DNA of 34,616 nucleotides from Gemmatimonadota bacterium. GTDB taxonomy: Bacteria; Gemmatimonadota; Gemmatimonadetes; Gemmatimonadales; Gemmatimonadaceae. Positions 8,012 through 16,259 of this stretch are shown one piece after another (the stretch's first letter is position 1; every line of letters starts with the position of its first letter). The position numbers were made by a program, and so were the translations under genes. The stretch spans positions 1-34,616 of the forward strand of contig JAJTGR010000044.1 of the NCBI GenBank assembly GCA_021299375.1, in the 5' to 3' direction. The notes under the pieces are model-generated. The model searched no databases. It was not told the DNA's origin and worked only from the letters and a program-made list of their open reading frames with translations.

Positions 8012-8114
8012 AATATTGCTGTCGCCATCACGTGCCTCCGTGATCGGCGCGGGATCTGCACGCGGTGCGTTCGCGTGGCATCACCGCGAAGCGCACCAGC
8101 CCGCGTGGCTCGAA

Positions 8115-8188
8115 TCACCGGCGGTGTTGGCCCTGTCCTGGTACGTCGATCCGGCGGCGTACTCGAGGCCGGACAGGGCCGCCGGTGA
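8115..8188. repeat. 74-bp structured inverted repeat in the intergenic gap
   Basis: TCACCGGC (8115-8122) and GGCCCTGTCC (8129-8138) on the left are mirrored exactly by GGACAGGGCC (8171-8180) and GCCGGTGA (8181-8188) on the right, with a 6-base bulge on the left arm. Inside, GTACG (8141-8145) pairs with CGTAC (8158-8162). Together this makes a three-segment hairpin with 23 perfect pairs. No T tract follows on either strand. It lies 107 bases before the phosphatase start and could be an RNA leader structure, a REP-like element or a folded remnant. I cannot tell which. Confidence 0.5.
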
Positions 8189-8295
8189 GGACATGGGGCG
8201 TGAGCACGCCGCCGGCGCCGTGACCAGCCAACGCCGCGGGTACCCGGATGGCTTCGGCGGGAACCGCAGCCACGCTCCCCTGCTACTTTTGACGC

Positions 8296-9900
8296 ATGTC
8301 CGCACCCCGACTGTTCCGCCGCGCATCGACCCTGTCCGCGCTGCTTGCTGCCGTCGCAGCTCCGATGGCCGCCCAGCCTGCGCCGCCCACACTGGTCGTG
8401 CAGATCACCATCGATCAACTGCGCCCCGACTATCTCGACAAGTGGGCCCACCAGTTCACGGGGGGGCTCGCGCGTTTGATGAAGCAGGGTGCGTTCTTCA
8501 CGCAGGCCTTCCACGACCACGCCGCGACCGAGACTGCCCCCGGGCATGCGACGCTCTGGTCCGGACGCACACCGGCGCACACCGGCGTGGTGCTCAACGA
8601 GATCGGCGTCGCCGACCCGCAGTCGCCGCTGCTCTTCGGCCGTGGCGGTGGTGCGTCGCCCTACCGCTTCCGCGGCTCGGCGCTCTTCGACTGGATCCGC
8701 AGTCGCGACCAGTTCAGCCGGGCGCTCTCGGTGTCACGCAAGGACCGTGGCGCCATTCTCCCGCTGGGCCGGGCCAAGCAGCAGGTGCTCTGGTATTCGC
8801 TCGACGGGCGCTTCACCACCAGCCGCTACTACGGTGACACGCTGCCCACCTGGGTGCAGCGCTTCAACGCCCGCGACTTCACCGCCAAGTACCTTGGCAC
8901 CAGCTGGAACCTGCTGTTGCCCGTGTCCGAGTATCCCGAGCCGGACAGCGTGGGCTACGAGCACGAAGGCAAGGACGTCGTCTTCCCGCACCGCCTCGAT
9001 GCCGACCGGCGCAACGGTACGTACACGTTCAGCGACTTCCCGTGGATGGACGACGTGACCGTCGATCTCGCGCTGGAAGGCGTCACGGCCCTCGACCTCG
9101 GCAAGGGCCCCAGCACCGACGTGCTTGCCGTATCGCTGTCCACCACCGACGCCGTCGGCCACGCCTTCGGTCCCGATTCGCGCGAGCTGCACGATCAAGT
9201 GCTGCGCGTCGACCGGGCGCTCGGCCGCCTCATCGACTCGCTCTATGCGCTGCGGGACTCCACGCGCATCGTGTTCGCCCTCGGCTCGGATCATGGCGTG
9301 GCGCCGTACCCCGAGCGGTTCTTCAGCGGCACCGACCCTGACCGCGGTCGCGTGGATACCCGTCCCGTCATCAACGCCGCGCGCAGCGCGCTCGCGGCAC
9401 ACGGGGTCGAGGGTGACGCGCTGCTGTTGCAGTCGGGCATTCTCTCCCTCGACCGTCGGCGTCTGGCCGCCAGGGGCGTGAACGCCGATTCGGTGGTGAC
9501 CGCCCTGCGCGCGGCCCTGCTGGCCATCCCCGGTGTGATGCGGGTCGACCGCGTGTCGCAGCTGGCGGCCAACGCCGCCCGCGGTGACACGTACGCCCGC
9601 CGCTGGCTCAATGCCGTGCCCCGCGACATGCAGGCGGTGCTCACGGTGACGAACAAGCCCAACTACTACTCGTTCACCACCCGCTACGCCACGCACGGCA
9701 CGCCGCACGACTACGACGCGCACATCCCCGTGCTCTTCCTGGGGGCCGGCATCAAGCCCGGCCGATACCCCCAATACGTACGGTCGGTGGATGTCGCGCC
9801 GACGCTGGCGGCGATCGTCGGCGTGGAGCCTATCGAGCCGATCGACGGCCGCATCCTGCGTGCCGTGCTGATGCCTGACGTCCTGCCGCCACGACGCTGA
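8296..9900 (+). CDS. Secreted alkaline-phosphatase-superfamily enzyme (PafA/nucleotide pyrophosphatase-like)
   Basis: A 534-residue protein with a Sec signal peptide (hydrophobic LSALLAAVAAPMA, cleavage near AAQ). The metallohydrolase fold is clear: VVQITIDQLRPDYLDKW holds metal ligand Asp40; ATETAPGHATLWSG holds the Thr nucleophile (probably Thr80); STTDAVGHAFGP and LGSDHG supply Asp/His ligands; and THGTPHDYDAHIPVLFLGAGIKPG supplies the final His. These match the PhoX-independent, Zn-dependent PafA-like alkaline phosphatases that use Thr rather than Ser. It probably hydrolyses phosphate mono- or diesters outside the inner membrane. A pyrophosphatase/phosphodiesterase activity cannot be excluded. 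It starts the co-oriented run that continues to 16175. Confidence 0.85.
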   Translation: MSAPRLFRRASTLSALLAAVAAPMAAQPAPPTLVVQITIDQLRPDYLDKWAHQFTGGLARLMKQGAFFTQAFHDHAATETAPGHATLWSGRTPAHTGVVLNEIGVADPQSPLLFGRGGGASPYRFRGSALFDWIRSRDQFSRALSVSRKDRGAILPLGRAKQQVLWYSLDGRFTTSRYYGDTLPTWVQRFNARDFTAKYLGTSWNLLLPVSEYPEPDSVGYEHEGKDVVFPHRLDADRRNGTYTFSDFPWMDDVTVDLALEGVTALDLGKGPSTDVLAVSLSTTDAVGHAFGPDSRELHDQVLRVDRALGRLIDSLYALRDSTRIVFALGSDHGVAPYPERFFSGTDPDRGRVDTRPVINAARSALAAHGVEGDALLLQSGILSLDRRRLAARGVNADSVVTALRAALLAIPGVMRVDRVSQLAANAARGDTYARRWLNAVPRDMQAVLTVTNKPNYYSFTTRYATHGTPHDYDAHIPVLFLGAGIKPGRYPQYVRSVDVAPTLAAIVGVEPIEPIDGRILRAVLMPDVLPPRR

Positions 9901-9931
9901 CCGCCGGCGTCGCCAGCCCCGCACCGTCGCC

Positions 9932-10519
9932 ATGAGCCTCGAGCGCGCCTTCGATGAATTGCGCTTCGGTCAGGGGCGCACGCTCAACCTGCGTGCGCTC
10001 CAGCCCACCGCGCTGCAGGCCACCGATTTCGCCGAGCGGTGGCTGCGCGAGCAGCAGGTGCTCGGGGTGGAGGAGGTGCTGCTCATCACCGGGCGCGGCA
10101 ACAACAGCGTGGACGGCTATTCGCCGGTACGCGAGGCCATTGTGCGGCTGCTGCCGTCCTTGCGGCGGCGCAATGTGATTGCCGGCTATGCCGAGCATAC
10201 GCCGGGGTCGTTCGTGATCACCTTTGCGCCCATCACGGCGCTCTTCGAGACGCCACGGCGCCGGCGCGAGAAGCCGGCCCCGGTCCCACGCCCCGCCTCG
10301 CTCAAGGCACTCGACGAGGAGACCATGCGGCAGCTCCGCGATCTGGCGGTGCTGTCGCTGGCGGTGCTCGGCCTTCATTCGCCGACGCGGTCCCAACTCG
10401 AGGATGAGATGCAGCGGCATTTCGACGTGCTGAGCGCCGCCCTACCCGCGGGGAACGACCGGGAGGCGCTGCTGCAGCAGGCGCTGTTGCGGGCGGCGGA
10501 GGAATACGAGGCGGAGTAG
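9932..10519 (+). CDS. Smr-domain-like protein
   Basis: A 195-residue cytoplasmic protein whose residues ~15-95 follow the Smr (MutS2 C-terminal) pattern: a leading strand LNLRAL, a helix of ~18 residues, a VEEVLLITGRG strand-turn, a helix with SPVREAIVRLLPSL, and a final strand GSFVITFAP. The family's LDLHG and HGKG motifs are altered here to LNLRA and TGRG, so the His-based catalytic site of nicking Smr domains is not obviously conserved. The remaining ~100 residues are Arg/Pro-rich and then helical, with no recognised domain. It lies 31 bases after the phosphatase. Nucleic-acid binding is the best guess. Confidence 0.6.
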   Translation: MSLERAFDELRFGQGRTLNLRALQPTALQATDFAERWLREQQVLGVEEVLLITGRGNNSVDGYSPVREAIVRLLPSLRRRNVIAGYAEHTPGSFVITFAPITALFETPRRRREKPAPVPRPASLKALDEETMRQLRDLAVLSLAVLGLHSPTRSQLEDEMQRHFDVLSAALPAGNDREALLQQALLRAAEEYEAE

Positions 10520-10604
10520 CGGCGGCCTTCGCCCTGCGGGCTCTTGCCCTGCGCCGAAAAACCGGGCACCCTCCGGCATCCTCCCACTCACCCGGAGTCC
10601 CGTC

Positions 10605-12737
10605 GTGTTCCTGCCCCGCCTCGCGCGTGTCCCACTTGCCCTGCCGCTGCTGCTCGCCGGTACGACGCTGCATGCCCAGCAGCTCCCCGCGGTCCCCGGC
10701 TATGGCCCCGCCTCCACCGCGATCCAGCGCCGACTCGAGCAGGACGCCATCAGTGGCCCGCTGCCGATCCGCGCCCGCGCGCATTCCGCCGAGCTGTCCC
10801 GGGAACCGCACGTGGCCGGCACACCGGCGCAGAAGCGTACCGCCGACTATGTCATGGCCCAGATGAAGGCCATGGGGCTCGAGACCGAGCTGCGCAGCTA
10901 CGACGTCTGGCTGCCGCACGCCACGAGTGTGCGCGTCACGCGCATGGGGCGCGACACGTCGGTACTCGACCTCGTCGAGACCCCCATCGGTTCCGATCCC
11001 GCCACCCAGCTGCCGCAGTATCTCACGGTGAACGGCTCCAGCGGGGCCGGCGTGGGCGAGGGTGAGCTGGTCTTCGTCAACTTCGGCCTCATCGAGGACT
11101 ACGCCACGCTCGATTCGCTCGGGGTGTCGGTGAAGGGCAAGGTGGTGCTGGCGCGCTACGGCCGCAGCTTCCGCGGCATCAAGGCGCGCGAGGCGGAGAA
11201 GCGCGGGGCGGTGGCGCTGCTCATCTACACCGACCCGCTCGACGACGGCTTCGTGCAGGGCGATGTCTACCCCGAGGGCCCGATGCGCCCGCTGCAGGGC
11301 GTGCAGCGCGGGAGTGTGTTCAACGGCACCGGGGATCCGCTCACGCCGGGCTACGCCAGCACCGCGGGTGCGCCGCGGATTGCGTTGTCGGAGGCGGCAC
11401 TGCCGAAGATTCCGGTGGTGCCGATCAGCGCCGCCAATGCGCAGACCCTGCTCGGACAGGTGAAGGGCACCGATATCCCACGCGGGTGGCAGGGCGGCAT
11501 GTCGCTGCGCTACCACGTGGGGCCGGGGCCGGTGCGCGTGAGGGTGGAGGTCACCACCGACGCCGCCACCGCCGGCACCAAGACCATCCACAATACCCTC
11601 GGCTATCTGCGCGGCAGCGAGTACCCCGAGCAGTACGTGTACATCGGCGCGCATCGTGACTCGTGGGGCCCGGGGGCGGCCGACAACATCAGCGGCACGG
11701 TGAGCGTGCTCGAGGCTGCGAAGGCGCTGGCCGACATGGCCCGTCGTGGCGACCGGCCGAAGCGCACCATCGTCTTCGCCACGTGGGATGCCGAGGAGTG
11801 GGGGCTGGTGGGGAGCACCGAGTACGTCGAGGATGACTCGCTGCGCCTCAAGAAGGGCGCCGTCGCGTACCTCAATCAGGACGTGTCGGCGCAAGGGTCG
11901 CAGTTCGGCGGCGGTGGCTCGCCGTCCCTGCGCGCCGTGCTGCGCGACATCGTCAGGAGTGTGCCCGACCCACGCGGGCGCGGCACGGTCTATGAGGCCT
12001 GGCGCCTCACCACCGGTACGCGCGCCGATACGCTCGAGCCGAACATGGGTGACCCGGGAGGCGGCAGCGACTTCGCCGGCTTCTACAACCACTTCGGCAT
12101 CCCCACCGCCGACTGGGGCTTCGGCGGGCCGGCGGGCACGTACCACTCGGCGTACGACACGTTCGCCTGGATGGAGCGTTTCGGCGATCCCGGCTTCGTG
12201 TACCACGCCACTGCCGGACGCATCGGCGCCGCCATGGCACTGCGGCTTGCCAATGCCGAGGTGCTGCCGTACGACTATGCGGAGTTCGCGCGCACCATGC
12301 GCCGCTACCTGGCGCCCGTGGAGCGCGGGCTCACCGCCAAGGGGTGGAGCACGACGCCCGTGGCAACGCTGGCGTCGGCCATTGCCGCGCTCGAGCAGGC
12401 GGCCATGCGCTTTGCCGCGACGCGCGATGCCGTGCTGGCCCGCGGCGCCAGCAGGGCCCAGCGCGAGGCCGCCAACTCGGCGCTGCTCACCGTGGAGCGC
12501 CACTTCGCACGCGACCGCGGCCTCAGGAGCCGGCCGTGGTACCGTACGCTGATCTACGCGTCGGATGTGGACAACGGCTATTCGAGCATGGTGTTTCCCG
12601 GCGTGAACGAGGCCATCCGCTACGGCACGGCGGCCGAAACGAACGAAGAGATCGCCGACCTCGTCGCGCGCTTCGAGGCCGCCGCGAAGGCGCTGGACGC
12701 CGCCCGCGCCGCACTCGAGGTGCCGGCAAAGAAGTGA
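10605..12737 (+). CDS. Secreted M28 metallopeptidase, glutamate carboxypeptidase II (NAALADase) type
   Basis: A 710-residue zinc peptidase with a Sec signal (LALPLLLAGTTLHA, cleavage before QQ). Order of parts: an N-terminal lobe; a PA-type insert at about 145-300 (VKGKVVLARYGRSFRG); the M28 catalytic domain with both zinc sites visible as His350 (GAHRDSWGPG), bridging Asp360 (AADN), catalytic Glu397 and ligand Glu398 (WDAEEWG), Asp426 (LNQD) and His514 (YHSAYD); and a C-terminal transferrin-receptor-like helical dimerisation region. GSDFAGFYNHFGIP is typical of GCPII homologues. It should remove C-terminal acidic residues or act as an aminopeptidase in the periplasm or outside the cell. The GTG at 10605 is the only start giving the full signal peptide. 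Confidence 0.93.
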   Translation: MFLPRLARVPLALPLLLAGTTLHAQQLPAVPGYGPASTAIQRRLEQDAISGPLPIRARAHSAELSREPHVAGTPAQKRTADYVMAQMKAMGLETELRSYDVWLPHATSVRVTRMGRDTSVLDLVETPIGSDPATQLPQYLTVNGSSGAGVGEGELVFVNFGLIEDYATLDSLGVSVKGKVVLARYGRSFRGIKAREAEKRGAVALLIYTDPLDDGFVQGDVYPEGPMRPLQGVQRGSVFNGTGDPLTPGYASTAGAPRIALSEAALPKIPVVPISAANAQTLLGQVKGTDIPRGWQGGMSLRYHVGPGPVRVRVEVTTDAATAGTKTIHNTLGYLRGSEYPEQYVYIGAHRDSWGPGAADNISGTVSVLEAAKALADMARRGDRPKRTIVFATWDAEEWGLVGSTEYVEDDSLRLKKGAVAYLNQDVSAQGSQFGGGGSPSLRAVLRDIVRSVPDPRGRGTVYEAWRLTTGTRADTLEPNMGDPGGGSDFAGFYNHFGIPTADWGFGGPAGTYHSAYDTFAWMERFGDPGFVYHATAGRIGAAMALRLANAEVLPYDYAEFARTMRRYLAPVERGLTAKGWSTTPVATLASAIAALEQAAMRFAATRDAVLARGASRAQREAANSALLTVERHFARDRGLRSRPWYRTLIYASDVDNGYSSMVFPGVNEAIRYGTAAETNEEIADLVARFEAAAKALDAARAALEVPAKK

Positions 12738-12762
12738 CCCTCGTGACCGCCCGACCCACGCC

Positions 12763-13884
12763 GTGACCCACGACGTCTTCGACCCGCGCTACGCCCGGCA
12801 GCTGGTGCTCAAGGGCTTCGGCCTCGCCGCGCAGGAGCGTCTGCGCGATGCCCGTGTACTCATCGTGGGCGCCGGTGGGCTCGGATCGCCGGCTGCGAGC
12901 TATCTCGCGGCGGCCGGCGTCGGGGCGCTCACGCTCGTGGACCACGACATCGTCGACCTCACCAACCTGCACCGGCAGCTGCTCTACGGTACGGCCGACG
13001 TGGGACGCCCGAAGCTGGCGGTCGCGCGCGAGCGGCTGGCCGCGTTGAATCCCTCGGTGCAGGTGACCACGCATGAGGGGCGACTCACCGCACACAACGC
13101 GCATGACCTCGTGGCGGGGCACCAGGTGGTGCTCGATGCCACCGACAATTTCCCCACGCGCTACGCGCTCAACGACGCCTGTCTCGATCGCGGTGTGCCG
13201 TTCGTCTATGGCAGCGTGGCGCGCTTCGAGGGGCAGGTGAGTGTGTTCGCCGCACCGGGCGGCCCCTGTTATCGTTGCCTCTTCCCCCACGCGCCCGCGC
13301 CCGGCACCGTGCCCACCTGTGCCGAAGAAGGCGTGTTGGGTGTGGTGCCGGGGGTGTTCGGCCTGTTGCAGGCCACGGAAGTGATCAAGCTGCTCACCGG
13401 CGTCGGAACGCCGTTGGTGGGCCAGCTGTTGTTGCTGGACCTGCTCGAGCACGACCTGCAGCGCATCGCGATCGCCCGGCGCCCGGACTGTCCGGCGTGC
13501 CGCGCGGTCGCGCGCGCCGGCACCGTCGCTGCAAACGCCCCCCCGCCCCACGTTGCGCCACCCATGGTCGATCATCGCTCTGCCGCCGACGTGGCGGCCC
13601 TGTTGTCCGGCGACGCGCCGCCGCACATCATCGACGTCCGCGAGCAGTGGGAGTACGACATCGCCCACATCGCGGGCAGTGAACTGATTCCGCTGTCGAC
13701 ACTGCCCGCCCGGGCTTCCACGCTCGACCCGTCGAAGCGCTACGCCATGCTGTGTCACCACGGCATGCGCAGCGAGATGGCGGCCCACTGGTTGCTGCAG
13801 CACGGCTTCACGCAGCTCATCAACATCGACGGCGGGATCGACGCCTGGAGCGTCGAGGTCGACCCGTCGTTGCCGCGGTACTGA
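12763..13884 (+). CDS. ThiF/MoeB-type adenylyltransferase with C-terminal rhodanese domain
   Basis: Residues 1-250 form an E1-like fold that adenylates the C-terminal glycine of a ThiS/MoaD-type sulphur carrier: GAGGLGSPAA (nucleotide loop, 36-45), DLTNLHRQ, DATDNFPTR, catalytic Cys186 in TVPTCAEEG, and the structural zinc pair CYRC (169/172) with CPAC (243/246). Residues ~268-370 are a rhodanese domain with active-site Cys331 in LCHHGMRS, which would pass on sulphane sulphur. The fusion resembles MOCS3/Uba4 and MoeZ, so molybdopterin, thiamine, cysteine or tRNA thiolation are all possible. No sulphur-carrier gene lies beside it. The GTG at 12763 is 25 bases past the peptidase stop. Confidence 0.92.
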   Translation: MTHDVFDPRYARQLVLKGFGLAAQERLRDARVLIVGAGGLGSPAASYLAAAGVGALTLVDHDIVDLTNLHRQLLYGTADVGRPKLAVARERLAALNPSVQVTTHEGRLTAHNAHDLVAGHQVVLDATDNFPTRYALNDACLDRGVPFVYGSVARFEGQVSVFAAPGGPCYRCLFPHAPAPGTVPTCAEEGVLGVVPGVFGLLQATEVIKLLTGVGTPLVGQLLLLDLLEHDLQRIAIARRPDCPACRAVARAGTVAANAPPPHVAPPMVDHRSAADVAALLSGDAPPHIIDVREQWEYDIAHIAGSELIPLSTLPARASTLDPSKRYAMLCHHGMRSEMAAHWLLQHGFTQLINIDGGIDAWSVEVDPSLPRY

Positions 13885-13894
13885 CGCGTCCCCC

Positions 13895-14827
13895 ATGGCG
13901 GCGGTCCTCCTCGGCGTGCTGGCCGCCGCCAGTGCCGCCGCGGTCGTCGGGATGAGGCGCTGGCGGGCAGCGGTCCGCCGACGGTTCGAACAGGCCGACA
14001 CGGCCCGCCGCCCGCGCACGGCGAAGGGCGTCGTCATCGGCGCCGAGGCGATTACCCTCGCAGGCGCCAACGGCCAGGCGGTGCTGGTGTTGCACGGCTT
14101 CAACGACACGCCGCAGTCCATGGCCTACCTGTGTGGACGGCTGCATGCGGCGGGCTATACGGTCCACGCGCCACGGCTCCCCGGGCACGGCGGTTCCCTG
14201 CGCGAGATGGCGTGCGAGGCCCGGGCGGGCGCCTGGCGGGCGCACGTCGCCGAGGCCTACGCAGCGCTCCGGCGCGAACACCAGGCGGTGTACCTGTGCG
14301 GGCAGAGTATGGGCGGGGCGCTGGCCGTGCTTCAGGCCGCCGGTGCCGCCGACGTGCCGGCCATCGCGCTCCTCGCCCCGTTCCTCGGCATGCCCGCCGC
14401 CATGCAGCGGCGCGCTCTGCTGGCGGCGCTGTCTCCCATGCCGTACCTGCGCAGCACCGGCGGCGAGCGTTCCATTCACGACCCCGTGGCGCGCCGGGCG
14501 GCGCTCGGGCCCGGCATCGTGACGGCCGCCGCGCTGCGCGCCTTGCGCCGGGTGGCGTTGGATGCGGAGGCCGCGCTCGGTCGCCTGCGCGTGCCGGTCC
14601 TGTATGTGCAGTCGCGCCTCGACAATCGCGTGAGCGAGGCCGACGGTGCGCGGCACTTCGAGGATATCGCGGCGCAAACGAAGAAGCAGGTCTGGCTCGA
14701 TGGGAGTGGCCACATCCTCTCCGCGGATCGCGAGAAAGACGTGGTGGCCGACCTCGTGTACGCCTGGTTCGCGCAGCATCCGGGCCCTGTGCCGACGGCA
14801 GCGCGGCGAGCGGCCGGAGGGCGGTGA
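13895..14827 (+). CDS. Alpha/beta hydrolase, carboxylesterase/monoacylglycerol-lipase type, membrane-anchored
   Basis: A 310-residue serine hydrolase. Residues 1-20 form a hydrophobic Ala/Val-rich segment (LLGVLAAASAAAVVG) followed by RRWRAAVRRR, which fits a single N-in membrane anchor rather than a cleaved signal. The fold shows VLVLHGFNDTP (oxyanion region), LPGHGG, nucleophile Ser138 in GQSMGG, Asp243 in SRLDNRV and His273 in GSGHILS, giving a complete triad. The Est30/monoglyceride lipase branch fits best, with short- to medium-chain esters or monoacylglycerols as substrate. It starts 10 bases after the ThiF-rhodanese gene, so it is probably cotranscribed. Lipid metabolism is echoed by the desaturase downstream. 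Confidence 0.85.
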   Translation: MAAVLLGVLAAASAAAVVGMRRWRAAVRRRFEQADTARRPRTAKGVVIGAEAITLAGANGQAVLVLHGFNDTPQSMAYLCGRLHAAGYTVHAPRLPGHGGSLREMACEARAGAWRAHVAEAYAALRREHQAVYLCGQSMGGALAVLQAAGAADVPAIALLAPFLGMPAAMQRRALLAALSPMPYLRSTGGERSIHDPVARRAALGPGIVTAAALRALRRVALDAEAALGRLRVPVLYVQSRLDNRVSEADGARHFEDIAAQTKKQVWLDGSGHILSADREKDVVADLVYAWFAQHPGPVPTAARRAAGGR

Positions 14828-15054
14828 GGCGCACGGCAGGCGACATCCCCGGGATTGGGCGACGGTTCAGCTCCGGGCCCACGCCCGAAACGTACCGGCT
14901 GATCCACGCCGAACGTGGTCGGCGTCTCGAACACACCGGAGTCCACCCACATCCCGTGTGCTCGGTGTTGTCCCACGGTTTCGTGTGCGCTCCCGAGTCG
15001 GCGCAGGTCGTGCCGCAGGGTGGCGCCGGCATGGCCGTGGACTAGGTTTGTGCG

Positions 15055-15089
15055 GGTGCCCGATCGCATCGACGTCTGCGTCGGGCACC
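15055..15089. promoter_or_regulatory. Hairpin in the desaturase leader
   Basis: GGTGCCCGA (15055-15063) is exactly complementary to TCGGGCACC (15081-15089). Continuing inward, CGCA pairs with TGCG after a single bulged T, leaving an 8-base loop, so the stem has 13 pairs. It lies 28 bases upstream of the desaturase ATG and just before the GGAG ribosome binding site (15109-15112). No T run follows, so a simple terminator is unlikely. A leader structure controlling the desaturase-yggX unit is possible. The rest of the 290-base gap from 14828 shows nothing else I recognise. Confidence 0.5.
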
Positions 15090-15117
15090 TGTGTTCGACA
15101 CCGATTTGGAGTAGGTC

Positions 15118-15891
15118 ATGCCCGAGTTCGGAAGTTGGGGTACCGACTGGTGGAAGCCGGTCGTGTTCGTGCTGGTCGCCGGTCATCTCACCAACATCTG
15201 CGTCACCCTCTTCCTGCACCGCTCGCAGACTCACCGCGGTGTGCAGTTCCACGGGTTCATCGAAATGCCCATGCGCGTGTGGCTCTGGTTGACCACCGCC
15301 ATTCGCACCAAGGAGTGGGTGGCCTGCCATCGCAAACACCACGCCTTCGCCGATCGTGAGGGCGATCCGCACAGCCCCGTCGTGGACGGACTGCGCAACA
15401 TTCTCCTCAAGGGCGCCTTCTACTACCGCAAGGCGGTGCGACAGCCCGGTGTGCTGGAGAAGTACGGGAAGGGCACCCCCGATGACTGGATGGAGCGTCA
15501 CCTGCTCGACAAGCGCTCGAGTGCGGGCATCGTGCTGATGCTGGCGATCGACATCTATCTGTTCGGGTGGTTCACCGGCCCCGTCGTCTGGGGGGTGCAG
15601 ATGATCTGGATTCCGTTCTGGGCCGCCGGGGTCATCAACGGCATCGGGCACGCGCTCGGCTACCGCAACCACGACGTGAAGGATGAAAGCCGCAACATCT
15701 CGCCCATCGGCATCCTGATTGCCGGTGAGGAGTTGCACAACAACCATCACGCCGATCCGCACTCCGCCAAGTTCGCCCATCGCTGGTTCGAGTTCGATAT
15801 CGGCTGGATGTACATCAGGCTGTTGTCTCTCTTCGGACTCGCCGAAGTGAAGTACGCGCGTGACGGCGCGCACGCCCGCATCGCGGAGTAA
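15118..15891 (+). CDS. Membrane fatty-acid (acyl-CoA/acyl-lipid) desaturase
   Basis: A 257-residue integral membrane di-iron oxygenase introducing a double bond into a fatty acyl chain. The three histidine clusters are complete: HRSQTH (34-39), HRKHH (71-75) and HNNHH (207-211), with auxiliary His in INGIGHALGYRNHD. Hydrophobic segments at about 12-33, 50-62, 136-160 and 163-178 give the usual four transmembrane passes. It is shorter than the ~300+ residues of many delta-9 enzymes and lacks a cytochrome b5 domain, so it needs external ferredoxin or another donor. GGAG sits six bases before the ATG. The yggX-like gene follows after 5 bases, suggesting iron handling is linked to this iron enzyme. 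Confidence 0.92.
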   Translation: MPEFGSWGTDWWKPVVFVLVAGHLTNICVTLFLHRSQTHRGVQFHGFIEMPMRVWLWLTTAIRTKEWVACHRKHHAFADREGDPHSPVVDGLRNILLKGAFYYRKAVRQPGVLEKYGKGTPDDWMERHLLDKRSSAGIVLMLAIDIYLFGWFTGPVVWGVQMIWIPFWAAGVINGIGHALGYRNHDVKDESRNISPIGILIAGEELHNNHHADPHSAKFAHRWFEFDIGWMYIRLLSLFGLAEVKYARDGAHARIAE

Positions 15892-15896
15892 CCACC

Positions 15897-16175
15897 ATGG
15901 CCGACGTGACCTGCACCCGTTGCGGCACCACCCGTGAGGGGTTCGAGCGACCGCCGTTCCCCGGCGCCATCGGCGGGCGTATCGTGACCGAGATCTGCAA
16001 GGACTGTTGGGGGCAGTGGCTCAAGCAGCAGACCATGCTCATCAATCATTACGGGCTCAATGTGATGGACCCGCAGGCGCGCACGTTCCTCACCCGCAAC
16101 ATGGACGCCTTCCTGTTCAAGGCCGGGCAGGGCGAGGACGTCGACACCAGCAAACAAGGCACCATCAACTGGTGA
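15897..16175 (+). CDS. YggX-like Fe(2+)-trafficking/oxidative-damage protection protein with two CxxC pairs
   Basis: A 92-residue protein matching YggX through GRIVTEICKDCWGQWLKQ (residues 28-45) and QTMLINHYGLNVMDP, the family's KQTMLINE..LN block, with the FLF element near the C-terminus. YggX limits iron-mediated oxidative damage and supports Fe-S proteins. Unlike the E. coli protein, which has a single N-terminal Cys, this one has CTRC (6/9) and CKDC (34/37), four cysteines placed to bind one metal. It is immediately downstream of the desaturase (5 bases), in the same transcript, with the ATG preceded by weak Shine-Dalgarno sequence. I left the symbol empty because the cysteine layout differs from classical yggX. 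Confidence 0.85.
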   Translation: MADVTCTRCGTTREGFERPPFPGAIGGRIVTEICKDCWGQWLKQQTMLINHYGLNVMDPQARTFLTRNMDAFLFKAGQGEDVDTSKQGTINW

Positions 16176-16199
16176 GGCTCGGCACCGCCTGACAATCGA

Positions 16200-16229
16200 A
16201 ACGCCCCGGCCGGACACGGCAGGGGCGTT
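16200..16229 (+). terminator. Hairpin terminator between convergent genes
   Basis: AACGCCCC (16200-16207) is perfectly mirrored by GGGGCGTT (16222-16229) around a 14-base loop. It lies 24 bases past the stop of the YggX-like gene and 30 bases before the stop of the minus-strand zinc-ribbon gene, where a bidirectional terminator belongs. The T content after the stem is modest (CTGCGTT). Confidence 0.65.
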
Positions 16230-16259
16230 CTGCGTTGCTGCAGGGATGCCGGGGCGCGA

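Noticed and set aside
10302-12503. Minus-strand frame of 733 codons over the M28 peptidase
   Set aside because: Antisense shadow; the peptidase on the plus strand has all zinc ligands and a signal peptide.
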